Below, piece after piece: positions 13,586 through 26,700 of a stretch of 64,000 nucleotides of DNA. This stretch comes from Phycomyces blakesleeanus NRRL 1555(-) (taxonomy: Eukaryota > Mucoromycota > Mucoromycetes > Mucorales > Phycomycetaceae), in the NCBI RefSeq assembly GCF_001638985.1, contig NW_017265134.1, forward strand, positions 434,001-498,000, read 5' to 3'. The translations under genes were made by a program, and so were the position numbers. The notes beneath the pieces are model-generated. The model saw only the letters and a list, made by a program, of their open reading frames with translations. It was not told where the DNA came from and did no database searches. Within the stretch, counting starts at the first letter, position 1. Each line of letters begins with the position of its first letter.

Positions 13586-15122
13586 ACCGAGGCAAGTCAG
13601 GACATAAGGATTACATGTCAAAACAGTATCATCAAAGGGGCCAGTGCGACCTCTGTCGATGGTCACCCATGGCGGACATGGAAGATAAAGCTAGTGGCCA
13701 TGGATGGAAATAAAGAAAAGAAGGGAAAGCTTACAGCCTTGCTTGATAATGTGGAATATATTCTTCATCCCACGTTTGAGAACCCTCACAGAGGTACTAA
13801 ATTAATCAAATGTACATTTATTCTACATGGCTGACGTATCAAATAGTCACGACAAAAGAACCCTATGTGCTTCAAGAAAAAGGCTGGGGTGAATTTGATA
13901 TGCGGATTGTCTTGAACTTTGCTCACAAACTAGCAGATCCTGAAACCATTCTATTTGACCTCAACTTCACACAACCATCTTACACCGTTAATCACAGAGT
14001 GGTAATTTTTATATATAAAGAATCATGAATAGTTGATCTATTATTTTCTAGGAATACATTCTTATATCAAATATATATGTATGTATATATGTACGTATGC
14101 ATATAGGTTTTCCAAAACCCATCGCCTGAACTCGAGGACCTGTTGGCTTTGGATGTACCTGCTGACGTTAGCAGTAATGGCTCGATTCACTCTAAGAAGA
14201 GACGGTCAAGCACATCTAGCAGCTCCGGTAAAGGCCTAGTAAAAAAACAAAAGACAAACTATTCTCCTGCTTTTATCAAGCATGAAGTCCACACTTCCGC
14301 ATCTCCATCGACGCCTTCCTTTTACTCAAACAAGACTGTTCAATATCCGCCACTTTCATCTTACTCGGGCTCACCACCTTCGCCGTCATTCGACTCGCCT
14401 GCGTTGCCAATATCACCTGCTTATGACTATGGGCAAGTCAAAACACCCCAGGCGTATTCTGAACATGACAGTGTTCCTTATCTTTCTGGTATGAGCGATG
14501 AGAGTCAGCGAAAAAGTGGATCCTCGGGCTCATCAGTTAAGCGGGGGTATGAAAGTGAAGACTATGATTTTCCAGAGTATCAACATCCATTTAGACCCTA
14601 CGAGTCTTCAGATGGAGAAGTAGATCGCGAAGATGCTATTGTTGACGATGTATATGATGAAAGCGATCTCAAAAACGTAAACCCTATTCACAGCATGCCT
14701 CTTGACGCAGAAACTCGCCGGGCGTGGGGAATACCCGAAGTAAGACATTGTATATATTAGATTCACATAGGCTCATCTCAATTATCAAGGGACTTGATAT
14801 GATGGAACTTGCTCGACGCCTTACACATATGACGGAAGATCAAGCAGAAGAGTTTCATGAGATTGTCAAGCAGAGTATGACAGACGACATGGCAATTGAA
14901 GAAAAAGAAGGTGAGCTAAATATGTGTATTTATTGTTGTACTATATTAAAGAGGTTGTTATTTTGAATATCAGGCGAGCTTGTACTCGAACTTTATTCGC
15001 TTGGACCCACTCTCCTCAACCGTCTATGGGAATATTCGGAGAAGATATCAGTATCCTACAATCCTCTGTCTATATCACCACACATTAATACATACGACCA
15101 AGACAGTGAAGCAGAAGACTAA
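13586..15122 (+). CDS. YEATS-domain protein, TAF14/AF9-like, with C-terminal AHD/ET-type domain
   Basis: Exons in phase: 13586-13793, 13847-14001, 14107-14739, 14790-14910, 14974-15122; the first coding exon(s) are upstream and unresolved. The YEATS domain spans the first two listed exons, with VDGHPWRTWKIKL, YILHPTFENPHR, then KEPYVLQEKGWGEFDM (the G-W-G loop of the acyl-lysine pocket) and FDLNF. A Ser/Pro-rich, partly basic linker follows. The last two exons encode a helical region (ARRLTHMTEDQAEEFHEIV ... LNRLWEYSEKI) that resembles the ANC1-homology/ET domain of Taf14, AF9 and ENL. Family members read acetyl- or crotonyl-lysine on histone H3 and link chromatin to TFIID, TFIIF, INO80 or elongation factors. 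Which complex applies here is not visible. Confidence 0.82.
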
Positions 15123-15528
15123 ATACACTTCTTCATTAAATTTCCCCTTCCCCTTCCCCTTGTAGAGTCACATCACCATGTCATATAGCAAAAACAAAAA
15201 TTCACAAAAGGATTGTCCTATGAATTTGCACTCCTTATTGGCGACATTATCCTCCTTCTTCTTATTATTCTCCCGTCTATGATCAAATATGTATGTACCT
15301 TCTATTAAACCCCCCTTCCCCCCACAGACACACAAAATACTACTTGGGAATTATAGGTTTCTATCGTTGCTATTAAAATAAAACTTTGCGTCTTACAATT
15401 ATTATATGTGATGAAAGCATTTTTGCTTGCCTTTTTGTTTTGCTTTTGTTTTGTTTCTTTTGGTTTTGTTCAAATACGTATAATTTCAATTCTGATGACA
15501 CCAGCACACAGTTTGTTGTTAATCCCCT
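15123..15528. other. Convergent 3' spacer YEATS-HEL2
   Basis: About 400 bp between two convergent stop codons. It is rich in pyrimidine and T-rich runs and has a short C-rich stretch (15309-15324). No gene is visible; it should contain both 3' UTRs and polyadenylation sites (AATAAA-like sequence on both strands). Confidence 0.5.
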
Positions 15529-18048
15529 TTAGAGGCCCACACGGAATAAAACTTGCTTCTTCTTTCCTTTCTTCTTTTTTTGTTCAATTGGGGTATCTGA
15601 ATCTTCTGTCATTGAAAAGTCGTCGTTTGCTTGATCTGGTGACCCATCTGCCCATGCACTTTGTCGCACATATGGCCGCAGGCTATTTCCTAGCGATCGC
15701 CGAGAACTAGTTGGTAAGGTTGGGAAATGGTTCTTTGGTTGAGAAAGCGCTGGGAAACTATTTGAGGATTCTTCTGTTGTTTGCGACTGGTTTGCCCATG
15801 CTGTCTTGGACTGCCCATTAGGAAGAGTGGGCAGGTTCAAGGCAGGAAACGATTGTTCTGTGTTTTCTGCTGCATGTGCAACACGGTTCCAAACACCCGT
15901 GCGCGACTTTGTTGTGCGCGTCCCACCTACACGCGTGTTTGCCGATTTGATCACAAGAACACGCGAAGATGATTCGCTGTTATTGCTTGAAGATACAGAT
16001 CCCTGAAACTTTGGTGTGTTCTTGAGTTGTAAAAATATTAGAACCATTATATCATTTGACAATACAAAACTTACATCATCAGCACCGTTACGATTACGCC
16101 ACGCGCGTGCGACTTCCCTCCGCTTCTCTTCACTGTCTAAGAACTCTTCTAGACTACTGAAGATTGTTTTGCAGTGTTTAGGGTCGTCACACAACTCGCG
16201 GATCTCGCTCACAAAGCTGTCTGCGTCCATGTTTGAATTACGGTATGCTGCGGTCAACTGCTTGAATCGAACAACCTTATCCATACTTCTCAGCATGTGA
16301 CCTACTTTATCCAAAAATGCAGCTTGGCTTGAAACATGGCCCATGTTAGGTTTCTCAACTTCCGCAGTAGGTGTTGCCGCAGATGAAGTACTACTCTCTC
16401 CCAAAGTGGGCCAATTGCTTTCTCCCGCGAGGTTTCTAAATCCAGCTGAGCGTTGGGTCATCCGCTGTTTACCACTTCCTGTCTGACGATGAGACCCATC
16501 TATACTAGGTAAAGCTTGAGCAAGTCCACTAATACTTGGGAAATCGGTTAATGAAGGAGGTGCAAGTACTTCAGTTTGAGGTCGCTGGTTACGCTGAGCA
16601 CGCTCTCTTGGTTGTCTATCTTGGCGTGATCCAGATGAATTCGATCCATAATCGAAATCAACATCCACGCGTCTTGCTTCAATTTGCTTAGCGCGTGGCA
16701 AGTGAGCCACTGAAGCACCATGCTCTTCCACCTAATTTAAGTAAGTGTCAATCAGTGGGGCCAATGTTGTATTTGACGTACTGTAAACATAAACCGAGAC
16801 TTACCTCATGAGCCTTAAGGTCAATATCACTTTCAAATACAACAAATTTTTTGTCAAGACACTCACGGTACTGGCATATGTAATGCTCTTTCTTAAAATG
16901 TTTTTCCTACACCTAATATCAGTATCATCGCTAAATATATCAATATTTCCTTTCGCTTACCATACTATCGTAATTTGCAAAATATTCATGTTGAACACCA
17001 CGACGAACGCACAAATGACATTGCTCATGCTTATCGCGACAATGTGTATACAGTTCATCATTGTCATAGAAACTGGTTCTGCAGAAGTAGCATTCAGGAT
17101 GCCCCTTGAATCCAGTATCATCATCTTTGGCAAGACCCTTGTCACCTTGTTTGTGATGTTTTTGGAGTTGAGAATATGTATAGAGAGTGTGTTCATGCGA
17201 GAAAATTTTTTTGTTCCGCGTGCAAAGATCACTACAATGACACTTTTTGTATTAGTCTCTTGTTATTTATCTGCTTATATATATATATATATCCATACCA
17301 TAACTGCAATTCGTGTGCTTTCTTGACATGCTTCTTAAGCTCTCCCCATCCATTCTCGCAGGCAACCTTACAGTCGGGCTCAGGGCAGTTGTATTGTAGT
17401 AAAAGCGACGTATCTTGATAAGTTTGCTGGTCTTCAAAGCGTCCTCCTAGTTTCTTATCAAAGAATGGTGTGTCTTCGCGAGTGTAAGCTTCAAAGGGTT
17501 TTTCTGGATCTTTGGTAAAAATAACAGTCTTTTGTTCTGCCTAAAAAGATATTGGTGTAATATTTTTGTTTATTAGTATATTCTTTTAATTTTTTTAACC
17601 AAATACGATTGAATATATATATATATATTATTATTATTATTATTAAACAAACCTTGCAGTAAGCACACTGTCGCATCTTGTAAAGCGCTCTCAAACGCAC
17701 TGCGCACAAATGACACGTTCGATGGTCACAGGCTGATACTGCGTATGTTACAATAGGCTCAGTACAAATAAAACACAGTTCCTCTTCATCCTCATCGGTG
17801 TGTTCAGAAGACTTTGTTTCAACCTCGGTTGCTTTGGAAGTTGAGGTTTCGGTTGGGTTCGTCTCGGCGGGAGTCTTGGGTTTCTTTTTCGGGGCGCGCT
17901 GACGTGGTCGTGGAATGCGCTCGGGTTGGTCTTTGGTGGAATTGTCTTCGGGATCTTGCTTTGGCTTTGGTCGACGACGGCGATGGTGTGATCTATTATT
18001 TTTTGGTGTCTCATTAGACGTGGCATTGGCTGTAGGCGAGGGATCCAT
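15529..18048 (-). CDS. HEL2: HEL2/ZNF598 RING-type E3 ubiquitin ligase
   Basis: Five or six exons in phase on the minus strand: 18048-17653, 17540-17299, 17231-16961, 16906-16805, 16731-15529 (the last probably split by an in-frame 54-nt intron at 16074-16021). About 720 residues. After a basic P/T-rich N-terminus comes a RING of the ZNF598 type (CFICTEPI, CDHRTCHLCAVRLR, CAYCK). Then follow the typical C2H2-like fingers: YNCPEPDCKVAC ... LKKHVKKAH, LCDLCTRNKKIF, CYFCRTSFYDNDELYTHCR, CHLCVRRG, YICQYRECLDKKF. The C-terminal half is disordered with short conserved helices. The family senses collided ribosomes and ubiquitinates small-subunit proteins to trigger ribosome-associated quality control. 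Start at 18048 is chosen over an in-frame ATG at 18099 because of the family-like start. Confidence 0.92.
16021..16074 (-). other. Candidate retained in-frame intron in HEL2
   Basis: 54 nt (18 codons) with GTAAGT donor and CTCAAG acceptor and no stop in frame. Its AT-rich, hydrophobic translation is unlike the flanking Ser/Asn-rich protein, so it is probably an intron whose retention leaves the frame open. Confidence 0.6.
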
Positions 18049-18765
18049 CCTTGATGAAGACGAAGACAAATGAGAGTAGAAAACAAGACAAAAAAACAAA
18101 GTCGCTTTGTGAAGATGTCGATCTGTTCGAACTCCGTATCACAATACACAATTATAACCGCAGCAACAGAGCACAAAACCTCTATCCACGTGGCTAGATT
18201 TAGAGGGCCAATAAAACTTGCTTTATTCAAACAGGAGATGCATATTACTCTAAAGACCTATAAGTAGCAGGGTGTTAGGTGTGTCCTGTTGCTGCATATG
18301 GCTTTATTGCGTGAGACTACGAATATTCAGTCTAAAGACAAACACTCCATTTTTATCATTAAGATTCAGGGTGTGGTTGTTCAAGTGCATCTAGACACAT
18401 CCAAAATCAAGTGAGGTTGTTGTGGTGACTTTGAAAACAAGGTAAAACAGATGATGATCTTTCAGATACTGTCATACTTGAAGCATGGATGTTGGTTATT
18501 TACATTGGCTAAGTACCTAAATCGTATATAGATCGCCCCCCTACCCTCTCTCATTGTTGTGGGCGTGTACGAATGTTCCCCTTTTTTAATTTCTTGTGGT
18601 GTATATCTTTGCAAGAAGATGCAAAGTTCGTTGTTCTATCTTTCTTTTCTCCTTTCCTAATCTCCTTGAACAAGCATGACAACTCAATCATATGGCTATT
18701 ATACTCCGTTAGGTACATATAGGTTATATGTAGATATGTATTAACACACATATATATATACATAG
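18049..18765. other. Divergent spacer HEL2 / perilipin-like gene
   Basis: About 700 bp. It should contain the HEL2 promoter and the unresolved first exon(s) of the perilipin-like gene. An ATG-initiated open stretch of 38 codons plus stop (18298-18414, starts MALLRETTNIQSKD) ends beside a GTGAGG donor-like site. It could be an exon or small uORF, but I could not splice it in phase to the exon at 18766. Confidence 0.4.
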
Positions 18766-19922
18766 AAGAGGACAATCAAAGTCATAGTGGTGAAAGCGTT
18801 AAAAGTGACAGCAGTATTGGTGGTGACAGTGCGTATTATGTCGAACAAGAAAACACAAAAGAGTTCCATCATCTAAACTCCAATGTGGATGATGATGATT
18901 TCCTTGCACCTCAATACTGTGATAACAGTCATCGGGAGAGTAGTCCTTGGAGTTTTATGCACCGGCTGGTGTCAATTCCAATCATCCAAGATAGTCTTAT
19001 TGGAACACAGCAAATGTTGAGCCAACACATGCTTGGAAGAGTAGCACTTAAGCAAGCCGAAAACACTCTACAAACAATGATCCCTTTATTGGAAAACAGG
19101 TGTTTGAAAAGTCCTTTGGCTCTAGTGAATACAATCGGCCATCGTTCGCTTGATATTGTGTCTGACCGGTTTCCTTTGGTTAATGCACCTACCGAGGCAA
19201 TTGCCCACGCTGTTCACCCTCAAACCATCTCACTTGAACTCAAAGACCAGCTCGATCAAGCAGTCAGCCGTATCAAAGCTCCTGCTAAAGCAGCTTCTAG
19301 AAATGTAAATAGACGGCTCGAAAATGCTGTTGATCGATTTGAGGCTACATTAGATCGTTATCTGCCGCAAGACCAACGACCGAGACCGAGGAAATCTCCT
19401 ACTATTGTATTGCGCACAGAAGAACCCCCTGAACATCTCCGTCAAGCCATGAGATTTTACCACCTTGCAAACTCTCTGACTGATCGATTGGCTCACAACT
19501 TTTCTGACTCTGGAGCAACTGAGCCTACTCGCCCAAGTCCTGTTTGGCTTATTGAACAAGCTGAATCGCTCTGGCCCACAATATCCACTCATTCGAATAC
19601 ATATGTCGAACGCCTTCCTGAACCAGTCCAACGCCATCTCATTAGTCCCTTTGTCGAGATTGCCAAGCAGGAATATGAGACAATAAGACAAACTATCGAA
19701 AGTGTCGATCGCCCTGTGTTTGAACGTGCTCGCCAGGTCATTACAATTTCTCACACTCGTATCATGATGCCTTTTCTTCAACATTCTGTCGAAACTCTTC
19801 AGTCACAAGTTGCTGTTTATCGGGCAGCAGCACAGAAAAATAGGTCAAAGGTTGTTTCCGAATTGACTCATCGATTGGCAACCATTAGCTCTCAAGATGC
19901 ACCAACAAATTTACTTGAATAA
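18766..19922 (+). CDS. Perilipin-like lipid-droplet protein
   Basis: The main exon runs from an acceptor (TAG at 18763-18765) to the stop at 19922 and encodes about 385 residues. The true start lies in an unseen upstream exon, because no ATG precedes the acidic N-terminal segment. After this S/D/E-rich lead comes a PAT-like region with the family's spaced pattern: VSIPIIQDSLIGTQQ, amphipathic helices, NTIGHRSLDIVSDRFPLVNAPTE. Further amphipathic 11-mer-like helices and LDRYLP follow, with a helical C-terminal half. Fungal perilipins coat lipid droplets and control lipase access. Assignment rests on pattern resemblance, not on invariant residues. The DGAT2 gene 18 kb away supplies the matching pathway, though linkage proves nothing. 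Confidence 0.55.
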
Positions 19923-20768
19923 TTCATAAACAACTTAAGAATAAATAAATAAAACAAAAATAAATAAACACAGTGCTTATGGTTCTGTTGTCTTCTCTGT
20001 GTGCGTACAACTACAGATGTGATACGATTTCAAAAGGCTCCGCGTGGATTATAATTTTCTTGGTCGATTAGAGACTTTGAGACTTTGTATTACTTTTATT
20101 AAAACCAATCTCACAGGGTCTCTAACGAACAAAGTAGGCTTATATATATATATCTTATAAAAATTACTCTAGTGTTTAATGGGATGGATTACTATAATCA
20201 ATAGTCTTTCCAGAACTGCCAACGGTACATTTATTTCTTACTTATTTCTCCACTCTTTGATCTTTTATATTCTTTTCATACTCTTTTTTTCTTTCAACAT
20301 GATTTAATACCTGTGTGAGGAGTTTGACGGTCTTGTGCCAATAAACAAAATAATATCCACATTAATTATAGCTTAAGAAGAGTAAGACTGAGGAAATCAA
20401 GAAAGAACAAGGAGAGTATGAAGTGGAGGTAGTAACCTTACGTCACATCATCTTTGTTTGGCATATGTAATTGAAACACTTTCGAATCAAGTTCAAGCTT
20501 ATGATAAATTTTAGGCTAATGCCACAGCGAAATGTTTAATATAGAACATTGCCTCAACCATTAATATACATACCGGTGTACGTGTCTTTGTTTGTGCGTT
20601 TGTGTGTTTGTGTGTGTGTGGATTTTTGTATATTCATTATATCAGTCTTTTTTAACGAATGTTTATATAGTAAGTCTTTCTATTGTCTTATATATATTCC
20701 TCTTTCCTGACTTGTAATTTTTTTTCTTTTTCGTTTTTTTTTCTTACTGCGCTCGATGAAATCAATAG
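19923..20768. other. Spacer containing the unresolved N-terminal exons of NOT1
   Basis: AT-rich with a (TG)n/(TGTTTG)n microsatellite at about 20583-20620. Two candidate coding bits resemble the NOT1 N-terminus: an ATG at 20179 (MGWITIINSLSRTAN, then a GTACAT donor) and a K/E-rich stretch at about 20375-20430 ending at a GTAGTA donor. I could not join them in phase. Confidence 0.35.
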
Positions 20769-23700
20769 GCCCCAGAATCCAAAGTGCTTAAATCTTTCTT
20801 TAACACTCAATACTGCTACGTTCTCTTATTACCCAGAAACAAGTAAGTTTTAAAGGCAAAAATATAAATATAAATATAAATATAAAGCAAATAATAATCA
20901 AACAAAAATAGAAGACTTGGCTAACTAACTGGATAATTTAGAAAAAAAATAATCGCATCTGGTAAATCTCATCCTATAATAGTTGAATTAATTGGAGATA
21001 TTGACCTCATCGACCTATACAACAGTAATTCAATGTCAAGACCTGTCGATGTATTTGGTTTGAGTAATATCTTTCGTGAGTTGGGATATCCATCTTGCAG
21101 CACACTGGAAAATGCCATGCGGGTCATGGAAAATCGAGAGCTGAATCCCATGGCAATTGCACGCGTCCTGACGATGATGGTCGGTACCCACAACAGCTTA
21201 ACCCCAACCTCAGATGCCACTACCTGGAATATTGAGAACTTTGTTGCTGCAGTAAAAAAGAAGGTAAATAAACACACCTATGCACAAAAAGGAAAGGTTC
21301 TTTTTTTAAGGACTAGACCATAAAGTACTTTTTTTTACAACTTCATGATGACTCAACGACAATAATTAAAATCTCAGGAACCTGCCTTAGACTGGACAGC
21401 AGTGATGTATGGACTTGATATTCCAGATTTCTATGTTTTTGACTCTACTGGTCTCAAGATATTAGTAGATGCATGGAACTATAGCCAAAAGGTATTATTA
21501 TACTCTAAATATATATATGTGTGTGCTTTATTATACTGTTATTTATCTTTATTTTTTAGGATACTCATCTATCATTTCCTGCCTATGTATTTATGCAACC
21601 CTGGAGAAACGTACGGGGGCATTTGAGCGTCTTGTACCAAATGATATATGGCTCGCCTGATGTACTTGACCTTTCGCGGCTACCTCTGAGGAAAATCATC
21701 AGAGATGTACACATTCAGGCACTTCCTATGAGTGTGCGTGCTAGCTTACTTCATTTGGCATCTCAACAGCTAAATTGCCTAGATCTTGTTGAAGCAGTCA
21801 TTAAGATCACCGATACTTCTGTGATAGAAGATGTTAAACTTCTTATGGATCAGTTGGTACGCCATGTACCTGAACTGCTTTTATTGGGATTGGCACAGAT
21901 ACAGGTAAGGGGGGTCTACTATGTATAAATGTGTATGTGTGTGTGAGTGTGCGAGGATGAGAGAGAGAGAGAGAGATGGAGGGGGGAGGGGGGGTAGTAT
22001 TTCTGGAATAAAGTGATGTGGCATGGTTGTTGTTTGAGGATAATATTCAATTGGATAATCACTGACACGAAAAAAATATATAGCCAATCAAGAATGAATT
22101 ACATCGTGATCTCTTGTTGAGGTTATTCAGCATATTTGTGATTGGACATACAAATTCAGTGTTGGTAGTAATGCTATTGTGGAATATTCATTCAACTTTG
22201 TTACTGGGAGGGTTTCTGGATATGTACAAAAATGATCCGACTTCGATATCACGTATCCTTGATTTATCTCAGGAAGCAAAGGTAAAGGAAATGTACTGTA
22301 GGTACAAAATGAAGCTAACTAGCTTACTTTTTGGTGGGGGAATCAGATTCTCGCACATGTTCTCAGGGCAGATATGCCTTTTTTCACACTTGATATGGCC
22401 TCACTTGCAGCAAGAAGACAGCACCTTAACATGGAGAAATGGTTGAACGAAAGGATTTCTGAAGATGGGATGATGTTTATTGTAGCGTGTATAAATTTCT
22501 TGGAGGCAAAATATACAATCGAGGTGTCACGACGCTCTGGTGCAAATTCTGTCCGTACTCTTCAACTGTCAAGCGAAGTTATCAAGACATTCTTCCGTGT
22601 CTTATCAGAAAAGTAACATATTCTAAATCGAGGAGTTTCGATTATCATTATCGCTATAATTTGATATTTACTTATACGATTATTTCTATCTATGTGTTTA
22701 TTAGACCTCTTTCTCCTACAGATTCTTTGAAAGTCAGTAAGCTGATTCAGGTATACACTCAATTATACCCTCAATTGAGCGAAAGTCACCCAAATCATAA
22801 AAAAGATCCAGAGGAGGTTACAGAAACTGAGAGATCATACTCGCGTGATGTCGAGGAAGCGGTCCGGGGCTATTTTGAAAAACTCTATACAAATGCTATT
22901 AGTCCCAGCAGTTTTGCTATCGCTCTCAAAAATTGTCAAGACTCCAAAGAACAACGCCAAGTCGATTTCTTTTTGTGTACTTTGCACACCCTTGTAAGCA
23001 ATTTACTGATTCTTATTTCTTTTAAGGGAATTACATGGATACTCAATTAGCAACTAATATTTATATAATATTACCCGCTTTACTTGTAGTTAGACGAAGC
23101 TCGCTTCTTTAATCAGTATCCTGAAAATGAATTGATGGCTACTGGAGAATTATTGGGGCTCTTAATTGACCAACGCTCAATCTCATTCGATCGTTTGCGT
23201 GTGGCTCTCAAACTCGTTCTTGATGCCCTTAACTACCCTCCTGGGTCCAAAATGTTCAATTTTGGTGCTCAGGCACTTGCTCAATTCCAAGGTCGTCTTT
23301 CTGAATGGCCCCAGTACACCTTCTTGTTATCTCGTATCGGCGGCTTAAGCGATTACCCCGCCCTCACTGACAATGTTGCAGATACTCTTCAAAAAATGTC
23401 TCTACAAGATGCCGATGTCTCGGCCACCAATGCTTCATCAAAGGAGCCCAAAATCGAACAGCCCGATCACAGAGCTTCTGCTGTAGCCAGAAGAGAGGAT
23501 GATGAATTAGCCCCAAATGTTGGTACACTACTTCAACGTGCGCCCAACAAAAACTATCAGGATCCACCTCTCAAGGTCCAAGAGCGTGTCTCTTTTTTGA
23601 TTAATAATCTTTCGATCAGTAATCTTGAGAGTAAAAAGACCGAATTGGAGCAATTGTTGCAGGAACCAACTTGGGGATGGTTCAGTCACTATCTTGTAGT

Positions 23701-26700
23701 CCGACGTGTCACTATTGAGCCTAACAATCATGAGCTCTATGCTACTCTGCTAAAGTCTCTTCAAAAGTCCTCTCTGATCGATAATGTGGTCGAAGAAACA
23801 TTCGACAACATCAGGATATTGATTCAGTCTGATAATAATATCGAGACTACCAATAGAGACATGTTGAAGAATCTGGGAAGTTGGTTGGGTCGTATGACAT
23901 TAGCTCGCAATAGGCCTATTCGACACAAGGACCTGTCATTCAAAGTAAGGATCTTATTTCTTAAATATACCTTTATAAATTTAATTAATAAGACTTCTAT
24001 TTCTCTGCCTATTTTTGTTGTTGTTTTGTATCTTCTTTTTCTTCTAGGGTCTGCTTTTAGATGCATATTATAAGGATCGGTCTATTGTAGCTATTCCGCT
24101 GGTTTGCAAAATACTTCAGCACACTGCTGATAATAAGGTCTTCAAACCACCTAACCCATGGCTTATGAGTATTCTTAAGCTATTAGCAGAATTATATTGG
24201 ACTGATAATCTGAAGTTAAACATGAAGTTTGAGATTGAGCTTTTATTCAAAGCATTGGATATTGATTTGAAGAGTAAGTAAACTATTCAAAAAGAAGGAG
24301 AAAACTTTGGGGGCATTATGTTCGTGTTTTAACACTAGAAATATCAATATGTTTAATAGAGATTGAACCATCATCTGAACTGTCGAAAAGGTCCCCGCCT
24401 GGAATTGATGTTGATACTGACAAGAGACGACCACCAAAAATCGAACCTGAACAAATTGTTAATCCAGGCAGTCCTGAAACTGGTAAATATATTCTTTTTT
24501 TTAAAAATAAAAAATAAATAAAAAAAATAGTTCAATTAATGCGAATTACCTGTGCTATTAGTGTCAGATAGTGTTCCAGATTTTGATATTACAGCTCTAT
24601 TGTCGAAACTTAATTTTACGCCTGGGATTGCCCATTTCATGCTCCAACAGCCAGTGGCAAAGACTGCAGTCTACCGTGCAATTTCAGAAGCGTTTGAAGA
24701 AGTAGGTTTTGATAAATATATAAGAGAAATGCAATATTTTATAGCATTTGCTGATATTATTATTGGTTTCAATTGGGTTGATTTTTAAAATGCATGCTAA
24801 TAATTTTTCTAATAAAAACACCAAAGATTGTTCCTCCCATTATTGATACATCCTCCAACATAGCTGTGGCATCTACTAAAGAACTTGTTCTCAAAGACTT
24901 TGCTACTGATCCAAACGAAATAAAAGTCAGACAAGCAGCACATGCTATGGTCCAACCTTTGGCTGCTAATCTAGCTATGATCACTTGTAAAGAGCCTCTA
25001 TATAAAAATATGCTGGCTTTTATTCGGATACATCTCATGCAAGTTGGGTTCCTTGAAGTAAGTCTACATTTATCTACGTATTTTTTTTAGAATTTATTAA
25101 TTAATTTTTGTTTTCATTTGCACACAGAATCTTTCAGAAGAGATAGCCACATTAGTAACATCAGACAATATTGATACCGCTTGTTTGTTTGTCGAACATA
25201 TTGCTCGAGCTAGAGCCACAGTTAGTGTAGACCGGGCCCTTTCACCTGCCTATTTTAACCGTATTGGCTATCGGGATGTATGTATTTTAGGCTTCTGGAT
25301 GTTTAGATAACTAATTTATTTATTTATTTTCGTTTTGCTTCACAAAGCAACGTAACCCGGCTCCTTACTTTGATAGCTTGAGCTTACATGGATCTCCTCA
25401 CGATATTCAACTTCCTGAACTGTTACGTCCTATTGGGAGCATAAACCCTCAACAAGTAAGAAAATAGAATATTATAGAATAGTAATACTTTTCTTTAAAA
25501 AAAGTTACTCAATAAGCCTTGTATATACATATAAACCAAAGATGAATGTATATGAATCATTCCACAACATGTATACAGGCGAACCGTCTTATATCGGTTA
25601 TGTTGGACCAGGTATGGAACCAAAGTATGGAGGTTATTGTTTAAAGGGAAGGAGAGAACTCTTGTTAAACATACAATACTCCCCTATCAGAGTCTCAAGG
25701 GGATACTGGCCAGCCTTTAGTGGATCCTAACCAGGATGGATTCGCTGAAAAGCTAGAGGTAAAGTTGAATCATGTATTGATTTATGTATTTTGGATGATG
25801 TTTGAAAAAGAGAGGATACGATTATTTTCCAAACCAAACGAATATTTACTCACCTGTATATAATTTCTCTAGCAAGTGTTGCTAGAACTTGATCGGCTGG
25901 TTCGAGAGTGTAGTATCCCGAGCTGTGCTCAACTACCGCCAAATCATGATATTTGCTTGTTAATTCGGCAAATTCCGTTGTTGATCACCCAAAGCGTTAC
26001 TCCATTGAAGACTATGTTATCTTTTGTCGAAAAGTTGGTTTTTGTTCTCTATCAGAGCACAACTCCTTTCGCACTCGAGATATACACTGTCTTTTTACAA
26101 TCTCTATTTGAGCTATCGGGAGATGCGGCCAAAGAAACATTAGCATGGATTATATACAGCAACGACGATCGAAAGTACAATGCACCTGTGATTGCAATGC
26201 TAATTTGCCATGAACTACTTCCACTTGAAGAGTACGATGTCCAATTGGCCAAGAAAATTGATATCAAAAATAACACAATCATTGAGTTCTCGGTTCATCT
26301 CATTCGTCTTTGTTTGTTCAACAACCCGACCACATTGCTGGAAGACCATATTCTCACTGTCGCATCATTGAATGAACTTGCCAAGAACGAAAAGGACGTC
26401 CCGGAGAGGTAATATATAATAGGTCTCGTTTTCCTTTTAAAAATAAAGAAATAATTGATCCTGGATAGAACATTATTTGTCAATGAATTAACCAATTAAC
26501 CAATTAACCAATTAACTAATAGTGTTGTGGCTCTTATGCAAGACCTAAAACAGCAAATCAGTCATCCGTACACAGAAATCAGTCCTAATCTTGACTGTTT
26601 GGAGATGCGTATCTTGCTTGCTGAGTGGGTACGTCTGTGCCAGCACCCTATGGCTACAGAAGGGATTTACCGTACACTTGCTAAAAAGGTAATAAAAAGA

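Noticed and set aside
18298..18414. 38-codon ATG-initiated frame considered as exon 1 of the perilipin-like gene
   Set aside because: Ends in phase 2 at its only donor-like site while the downstream exon needs phase 1; kept only as a note on the spacer.
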